Shown piece after piece: positions 54,886-61,005 of a stretch of DNA of 64,000 bases (the stretch's first letter is position 1; every line of letters starts with the position of its first letter). The notes beneath the pieces were generated by a model. The model saw only the letters and a program-made list of their open reading frames with translations, did not search any database and was not told where the DNA came from. The position numbers were made by a program, and so were the translations under genes. Origin of the DNA: Corynebacterium choanae (lineage in GTDB: Bacteria > Actinomycetota > Actinomycetes > Mycobacteriales > Mycobacteriaceae); contig NZ_CP033896.1 of NCBI RefSeq assembly GCF_003813965.1, positions 992,001 through 1,056,000 of the forward strand, written 5' to 3'.

Positions 54886-56535
54886 ATGAAAGCTGTTGAG
54901 CATGTTATCGTCACCATGAGCAGGGGTGACGAAGGGAGGTTGGAAGACTGGCTTGACTACCATTCGAACCTCGGTTTCGACCGATTCATCATCATTCTGG
55001 ACAATCCAATTGACGATTCTGAGCAAGTGCTACATGAGCTACAACAGCGAGGCCTGAATATTGAAATAATCATCAAAGAGCCCTTTGGTGAATACTTTGA
55101 TAATATCGCCCCCACCCAATTTAATGCGGTTCGTGCGAAGTGGGTGAAGGAAAATCAAGAACTCATTGCTTCTATGGATCGTGAGTATCCAATCGTCGAT
55201 CCTCTATCGTGGCGTCAGTATCTCTACTTTCCGCCGTTGTTGAAGCAGCTTTCTGAAAGCGGGAAGGATGGGTGGGTATCGGTGCTTGATGTTGACGAAT
55301 ATATAGTGTTGCCGCAGGGCACAAAAATCGACCAGCTGACCGATTCCACAAAACTAGATCGGCTCTCGTTTCTCAACTTCAATGTTGATATGAGTGGCTG
55401 GGATGGTGTCGAGTGTGTGCGGCGCTTCGCTAATCGCTGGGCTTTTGAAGATGTAAAGGCATACGGGAAAGGTTGGGATCGACGTGTTAAATCGCTGGTG
55501 CGATTTAGTGCCAGTTACCCCATGGTTTCCGTGCATGGTATTTCGAGGTCTAACGGGGAGGTGTTGGACTGGCAAAATTTCTACCTGATGCACTATAAGT
55601 ATCCCACGATGGACGCTCTGCCTTATAGCGTATTGGATCTCTCTTTGGCCAAAGACTTGTCGAAAGTTTATGTCAAACCAGATTCTTTGGGCGGCAGGAA
55701 AGAGGTATTGAAGAGCCGTGCGAACCAGGCGGTACACCTAGATTTTCGTGACATAGATGCCTACCTTGATCAATGTGAAACCAAGCGTGTTATACATATA
55801 CCAAGATCGGGAAATTATCGATCCGCAGTAGCTAATTGTGGGCTGAACACTTACCTTGAAGGTCGTGGTATTGAGGTAGTGGCTATTTTTCAGAAAAAAT
55901 TAGCGGGTCTCGCTGAACTCCCAGCTGAGTATTTGGGAGAATTGGTAGTGCTGCATGTGGCACGGGTTAATGACGCTGCCCCGCTACTTGATCACTATGG
56001 AAATCTTTTCGCGACTGCCCAGTCAAAGCTCGTGGTCGTTACTGATGAGGAATTGAGTGAAAAATCTGCCGAATCGCTACTTGAATCATTCCCAATAGTC
56101 GACCATATTTTTATTCAACAAGCTGAGCTCGCAAACCATCCTAAAATAAGCTCGATGGCGCCCGCAGCGAGTGCCATTCGAGCCGATATGGAATCGGGTA
56201 CGCGGCTTTGGCGCATCGCAACGTTTGCTAATATGCCGGAGGATATTGTCCAATACCGTAACAACCCTCGTTTGTGGGAGTTGGAACGTCTTGGCGATGG
56301 TACGTACCAATCTGTGGAGCCGCTCCAGAATATCATACGCAGTTTTGACATCGTCTACTGTGATAATTTGGAGATGGTATTTGTTTGTAAATCCGTAGGG
56401 ACAAAGGCTATGTTTGTTTGCCCCCCAGGAAATAGCGGTACCGAGATTTTGAAGCAGCTTCATGGAGCCGATGACTCTTGCAAGATTTTGCTGAGTTATA
56501 ATGAAGCTCTGCGTGATCTTGGTATCATTGAGTAA
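54886..56535 (+). CDS. Glycosyltransferase (GT2/GT92-like) with long C-terminal domain
   Basis: A 549-residue cytosolic protein. The N-terminal half (to about residue 290) is a GT-A fold of the DUF23/GT92-like type: HVIVTMSRGDEGRLEDWLDYH, GFDRFIIILDNPIDDSE, the DxD motif VSVLDVDEYIVLP and FLMHYKYP-like (here FYLMHYKYP) acceptor region. The C-terminal part (about 330-549) contains VAIFQKKLAGLAELP and VVLHVARVND segments and is of unknown type. ATG 54886 follows GAGGAA by 5 nt. It is the rightmost gene of the glycan locus, and the mobile-element remnants begin after it. Confidence 0.82.
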   Translation: MKAVEHVIVTMSRGDEGRLEDWLDYHSNLGFDRFIIILDNPIDDSEQVLHELQQRGLNIEIIIKEPFGEYFDNIAPTQFNAVRAKWVKENQELIASMDREYPIVDPLSWRQYLYFPPLLKQLSESGKDGWVSVLDVDEYIVLPQGTKIDQLTDSTKLDRLSFLNFNVDMSGWDGVECVRRFANRWAFEDVKAYGKGWDRRVKSLVRFSASYPMVSVHGISRSNGEVLDWQNFYLMHYKYPTMDALPYSVLDLSLAKDLSKVYVKPDSLGGRKEVLKSRANQAVHLDFRDIDAYLDQCETKRVIHIPRSGNYRSAVANCGLNTYLEGRGIEVVAIFQKKLAGLAELPAEYLGELVVLHVARVNDAAPLLDHYGNLFATAQSKLVVVTDEELSEKSAESLLESFPIVDHIFIQQAELANHPKISSMAPAASAIRADMESGTRLWRIATFANMPEDIVQYRNNPRLWELERLGDGTYQSVEPLQNIIRSFDIVYCDNLEMVFVCKSVGTKAMFVCPPGNSGTEILKQLHGADDSCKILLSYNEALRDLGIIE

Positions 56536-56794
56536 ATTCCGCTGTATTCCAAGCTTTAATCGTTTTTGCATTTTAGAATGCTCACCCTGTCGCAATGCCT
56601 AGCAGTTGCCCTGATGTCCAACAGGCATCCTGTTTCAGTCACCCCACAGTCATATGTCGCTGTTCAGGGATCGACGGATCAGTGTGACACAAATAAAAAC
56701 GGTCTCCGACTGGGTATTGCGGCCATCGCCAAATAAACCATCTCACCAGAATCGTTGGATCTGGCAATGTAGTGTGACCTGCAGCATCCCCATC
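56536..56794. other. Spacer between glycan locus and ISL3 remnant
   Basis: Gene-free spacer in which a plus-strand frame (from 56654) leads into the transposase remnant. No inverted repeat typical of an insertion-sequence end was recognised. Confidence 0.4.
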
Positions 56795-57335
56795 GGTGTA
56801 GCAGACCTCTTCGAAACCCAGGTCCATCATGTTGTGGGCATGCTGTTTCGATCCGTTGAGCTGGAAGTTCTTGTTGTTCGTGCCGGAGAGATGGGTGATC
56901 ACACAGTAATCTTCGTCGCGGTGACAACGCTGAAACCTGCGTGCCCAGAATGTTGCGAACGAGGGCGTTTACGGGATCATATGACCCGTGGACTTAACTG
57001 ACCTCTCACTCGACGGATTCCTCACGAAATTCGTAGTCAAAGTCCCTCGTTTTGGACACTTTAACCCGGTGTATAGAAACATCATCTATCGACAGCATTA
57101 TGATTGTGTCGCAGCTGATGTCTTCGTCACTTTTAGTGCTGCTATCCGTATGTTCTAACGTATGGTGCTCGATACGAGGAGCGTCTCGGCTGTCGCAGGC
57201 TGATGATTATCTGCTTGCACACCATGAACGGAATCGGTCTTAACCTGTATAAAACGTAGACCATCGACAACCCCGACTTAATGGCAGGGCTAAAGAAAAG
57301 CAGGATCGATGAACATGTGGGGAATCACTTGAGGT
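56795..57335 (+). pseudogene. ISL3-family transposase remnant
   Basis: Plus-strand fragments match, in order, the N-terminal part of ISL3-type transposases (such as corynebacterial IS31831 relatives). Frame 1 reads ADLFETQVHHVVG and then DHTVIFVAVTTLKPACPECC with the CPxC zinc motif, ending at a TGA near 57001. One base back, a second frame continues DLSLDGFLTKFVVKVPRF to a TAA at 57156, then reads through as RMVLDTRSVSAVAG. Farther on LMAGLKKSRIDEHVGNH recalls the catalytic GVDEH(V/K)W region. It has at least one frameshift and several stops, and the C-terminal half is missing. No flanking repeats were found, so it is an old, inactive copy. Confidence 0.7.
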
Positions 57336-57936
57336 GTTCCCGTTTTTAGGTCTACTACGCTGTAGTGGAAAAAGAACAGGTGGCCTAAGTCGCCCTGGTG
57401 GTGGCAATGCTGCGTTCAAACCCTTGCAGCAGAAGATTGATGCAGGCTCGCAGATTCAGCTGAATGGTGTGGGCATGCCAGTGAAACTGCTGGTAGAGCA
57501 TCGTTGAACAGATCTGGTAAGGTCGCGCCACTGAAATTGGTACGCTACTGTCAAACAATAAGCTCGAAAATAGGTTGACCAATTGCAGTGACTGACCTCC
57601 AGTTATTTCTCGATTTCCACCATGTTCTCACCTGCTTGGAGTAGTCCGTTGCGGCACTGGCCATAGAGGCGGCATTGTTAGAACGTCTGTGCGGAGGATG
57701 AGGGCGTGGCTGATTAACAGCGCAGTCCTTGTTGAAAAGTTTTGTGGCGGTCAGGCGTTGGGAGATTCCGTCGTGGCCGCTAATCTAGGGACTTGCTTTC
57801 GTCCTATTGCAAGGTTTGATCATATCTGATGATGACAAGCCGTTGCTCACCCCTAATATGGTTGTAAAACTCCTCGCAAAAGGTAGGGCACAGGTGTCAA
57901 TAGCCAACGAGTACGACGTTACCCGCGCGTGCAGCA
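57336..57936. other. Decayed stretch within the mobile-element zone
   Basis: About 600 bp of broken frames. A minus-strand 65-codon frame (57385-57582) and a short plus-strand piece around 57815-57945 (KPLLTPNMVVKLLAKG, IANEYDVTRA) look protein-like but belong to no family I know. It appears to be gene debris. Confidence 0.4.
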
Positions 57937-58095
57937 GTGAACTTGCATGAAGCGGCAGTCGAAAACCTCGCGCAACGAGACCGGTTGCAGAATATCTTCC
58001 TTGGGACATTGACTGCGGAAAACGCAAAAAATAACGCGATATACCACGCCTTTAGGGCGCATCTGAAAGCCCAACTTGTCGGGTTAATAGCGTGA
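57937..58095 (+). pseudogene. Coding fragment, 52 codons, unknown
   Basis: GTG 57937 to TGA 58095 encodes a helical, protein-like segment (AVENLAQRDRLQNIFLGTLT, then NNAIYHAFRAHLKAQLVG). The preceding protein-like frame (LAKGRAQVSIANEYDVTRA) is offset, so both may derive from one gene broken by a frameshift. Phage or plasmid origin is possible but not shown. Confidence 0.35.
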
Positions 58096-58143
58096 TAAAA
58101 GGTGAGTGTGTGGAGCAGCTAACATGATGTCGAGAACTTGTTC

Positions 58144-58385
58144 GATTCAAACTTGTGGTTGACTTTGATCCGCAGCAGGAACCGCTGCCTGGGCAAACCA
58201 GTGCCGGCGGTATTTGACATATGTCTCGGAAACTGGAAGATGACGGTTGGGTAATGCGCATTAGGCCCGGTGTAAAGATAACGGATCTCGGGAAGAAAAT
58301 GTGGGCTATGTCGGGCAGTCTTTCTGTGTGGAGGGAATCCTTAAATGTGCAGAGTTGGTATCGATGGGGTTGTTCCAGTGCTTAA
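58144..58385 (+). pseudogene. Winged-helix-like coding fragment with an in-frame stop
   Basis: One frame reads FKLVVDFDPQQEPLPGQTSA, then a TGA at about 58215, then MSRKLEDDGWVMRIRPGVKI and TDLGKKM, ending at TAA 58385. The second part resembles the recognition wing of a small winged-helix DNA-binding protein. The interrupting stop and lack of a start mark it as decayed. Confidence 0.35.
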
Positions 58386-58737
58386 GGCGCTTGAGTGACG
58401 AGATGGCCCAAGTATAGAAAACGCCATGACACAACGAAGGTTTGTCTCGCGCAAAATAGGACGTGTCTAGGTGCGCATTGGAACAGTGCAAAAACCTGGC
58501 CTGATGGTGAGAATCCCGCCGGGGTTGAAAGTCTTTAAAGATCACCGGTGCCTCTGTATTGTTGACATCTGCGCTGTGGCGGACGCTGTGTGAGGACGGA
58601 AGTTGCGCTAGTGCCTCATCTTACGGTTCCTATGTGCACGGCGGCGAGCTGCCGAAGCGAGCCTTCTTTCTTCGATTAAAAGTGCTTTTTCGCACAAAAA
58701 GTGCAGATTCGTTGCTAAACATGAAAATTTTCTAGCC
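58386..58737. other. Stretch before the defence-gene pair
   Basis: About 350 bp without a supported gene. The last 60 bp before the ATPase gene are A/T-rich (GAAAATTTTC) and may include its promoter; no ribosome site precedes that gene. Confidence 0.4.
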
Positions 58738-60090
58738 ATGTTGCTCCTTTGGACGATCTCCAACTTTGGCTCCTTCCACGGAGAAGTGACGCTTGATCTG
58801 CGCGCTCCTGGTTTCAGCCGCAATCTGCCGAGGGATGGGGACTGGTACTCCAACACCAACCGGGTGATTGCTCTCTACGGCGCTAACGCATCAGGCAAGT
58901 CCACAGCGCTCTTATCATTAGCCCAAGCAGCACTGGCAATACGTACCTCGATTCGCTGGGGCGGCTATGTGGAAAAACTTCGCAACCCGCACATGCTCAA
59001 CCAGTCCGAACCATCTTCTTTTGAGGCAGAATACGCCTCAGCGGGAATCCGCTACCGTTGGCGCGTCTCGCTCACCGATGCGGGAATCGCTGAGGAATCG
59101 CTTGAAGCTAACGATAAAGGCCGATGGAAACTCATCTTTACCCGCACCGACGATAGGATCGACTTCGGAACTGCCTCGGGGATCGGCCGAGCCGACCGAC
59201 ACATTGTGAGGAATTACCTGCACAATTGGTGTCTTGCGCTGAGCGCATGGGAGACTCTGAAAAATCCTGGCGCATATGCGGAAGCCTCGAGCTGGTGGCT
59301 GACGGTCAGCATGGTAGGAGTTCTGCCTGAAGTACCCGATCATGTGATTTTAGAACGAATATTCTCCCACAAAAATCTTGCCAAACTCGCACCGGCAGCA
59401 ATGCAAGCGGCTGACCTTGGCATTTCGCGGATAGAATTGGCCGAAGAAGAAGCGCCCGCAGAGATTGCTGCAGCGGTTCGAGCTCTGAACAAAGTGTTCC
59501 TCAATCAGATGGAGACATCAGGTGCCGAGGGGGAGGAAACGGACGCGGTCGACATCGATGAGATTGACTCGGACAATCAGGGAGAACGAATTCTACGAAA
59601 GTACCTACGCTTCAATCACGACGTTGCCGGCGGAGATAGCTTCCAGCTTGCGGAAGATCGGGAGTCGGCAGGAACGAGAACATGGTTCCACCTGATACAT
59701 GCTGCGATTTTGCGTCTCCTTCTTGGAGGGGTGTTCATTGTAGACGAGCTGGATTCGAGTTTGCATCCGTACCTCACAGACTATCTCGTTAGCCTGTTTC
59801 AGGATCCGGAGGTAAACAGATCCGGTGCTCAGTTGTTGTTTACGACGCACGATACAACGCTTCTCGCTGGGACTCGTGCAGTCGACTTCCACCCTTCGTC
59901 AGTTTGGTTTGTAGAGAAGCTGAATTCCATCTCTTCTCTCTACTGTCTCGCCGACTTTGAAGTTCGCAAGAATCACAATATCGAGCGCCGTTATCTACAG
60001 GGCCGATTTGGAGCTGTACCCTTCTTGAATTCTGATATTCGTCAAGCTCTTATCGATCTGCCTATTGAAGTAAACGATGAGCGCAGGTGA
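58738..60090 (+). CDS. AAA family ATPase of AbiL/RloA type (anti-phage)
   Basis: A 450-residue ABC/SMC-like ATPase of the AAA_15/AAA_21 group, as found in RloA and the lactococcal AbiLi abortive-infection protein. The N-terminus MLLLWTISNFGSFHGEVTLDL is the usual opening. Walker A GANASGKS is at residues 48-55. The signature-like ESAGTRTWFHL is at about 310-320, Walker B GVFIVDELDSSLHP begins at 331 and the switch His371 lies in LLFTTHDTTLL. ATG 58738 has no clear ribosome site but gives the family N-terminus. The RloB-like gene follows 3 bp after its stop, but that gene is broken, so the system is probably inactive. Confidence 0.85.
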   Translation: MLLLWTISNFGSFHGEVTLDLRAPGFSRNLPRDGDWYSNTNRVIALYGANASGKSTALLSLAQAALAIRTSIRWGGYVEKLRNPHMLNQSEPSSFEAEYASAGIRYRWRVSLTDAGIAEESLEANDKGRWKLIFTRTDDRIDFGTASGIGRADRHIVRNYLHNWCLALSAWETLKNPGAYAEASSWWLTVSMVGVLPEVPDHVILERIFSHKNLAKLAPAAMQAADLGISRIELAEEEAPAEIAAAVRALNKVFLNQMETSGAEGEETDAVDIDEIDSDNQGERILRKYLRFNHDVAGGDSFQLAEDRESAGTRTWFHLIHAAILRLLLGGVFIVDELDSSLHPYLTDYLVSLFQDPEVNRSGAQLLFTTHDTTLLAGTRAVDFHPSSVWFVEKLNSISSLYCLADFEVRKNHNIERRYLQGRFGAVPFLNSDIRQALIDLPIEVNDERR

Positions 60091-60093
60091 AAA

Positions 60094-60701
60094 ATGGTAA
60101 GGAAGAACGGTCGAAATCGGCGTCCGAACCGAAAAGCGCGACAAGCTCGGGTTCGGTGTTGATTTACCGTCAGGGAACCTCTACGGAGCCCGGTTACTTC
60201 AACAAGCTGAAGGCGTTGACACGCGCCTCAGCAATAACCTAAGCCGTGCAAAAAGAAGCGCTATCCCCCGTAAAACTTGTCGAGTGTGCAATAAGTAAGA
60301 ATCGGTGCCAGGGGTTGGGTAATGCGTTTGATGCAGTCTATGCTGTGGTCGACCGTGATCAGACAACAAATGCCGATTTCACGGAAGCTTTTGCCTTGGC
60401 AAAGCGCGCCTCAACGAAGACAACCAAATTCTATGTCGTGGTAACCGACATATGTTTTAAAGCATGGCTTTTGGCTCATTACGGGCCGGTTCCACCTGTA
60501 GATACTCCTTCGGCGTTGGTGGACAAGGCCGTCACTGTAAAAATTCTCTCTGACAAACGAAGCAAGAAGGTTCTCGAAAGCTTCCCCTATTTGGATTTTG
60601 CTACTGCCTTGAACAATATGTCGATTATCCAACCTAATACCCTTGGTAGTCATCCCTCATCCGCCCTGCCTGAACTAATGAAAGAGTTCCAACAAGGGTA
60701 G
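60094..60701 (+). pseudogene. RloB/AbiLii-like gene with frameshift and internal stop
   Basis: The gene opens with ATG 60094 and the basic RloB-type start RKNGRNRRPNRKARQARVR, then hits TGA at 60160. In the -1 frame, reading from about 60156, the expected VLIYRQGTSTEPGYFNKLK follows (the family's E/Q-G-x-x-T-E-P-x-Y-F motif). A TAA at 60240 interrupts this, and the same frame then runs to 60701 with YAVVDRDQTTN (the acidic VxDRD motif) and DICFKAWLLAHY. The last is a variant of the family S-N-P-x-F-E-x-W-L-L-x-H-F motif, with Lys in place of the usual Glu. A single-base change in frame plus a nonsense codon make it a pseudogene unless unusual recoding occurs. Confidence 0.8.
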
Positions 60702-61005
60702 TATGCGGCTCTGCAATATGCACGGTGCGCAAGTCACGTGCAGCAGCTTTGGGGCGATCTGCCGGAAAACCGTGACATCGGCGACGCCTTGTGGTGTGGG
60801 CTGTGGGGAAGGGGTTGAATTGGCGACGGCGGGATGATAGACCTTGGTGTCCCACCTCGGGGTAGCTCGCACTGGTTTCAAAGTTGATTGACGGACGGGT
60901 TTATGGCCAACTCTTGCCACACTCGGGGTCCCTGCGGGTGCACCGCCCGGTGATTTCCTGCACACCCCTTACATGTCAGACAGCAGGGGCGTAGAATTCG
61001 TTTCT
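60702..61005. other. Intergenic stretch before the surface-protein gene
   Basis: About 300 bp with no supported gene. No T-tailed terminator for the defence pair was seen. The surface-protein frame stays open back to an ATG at 60973. Confidence 0.4.

Noticed and set aside
57385..57582. 65-codon minus-strand frame as a second transposase end
   Set aside because: It resembles no transposase C-terminus I know and has no inverted repeat; left as debris.
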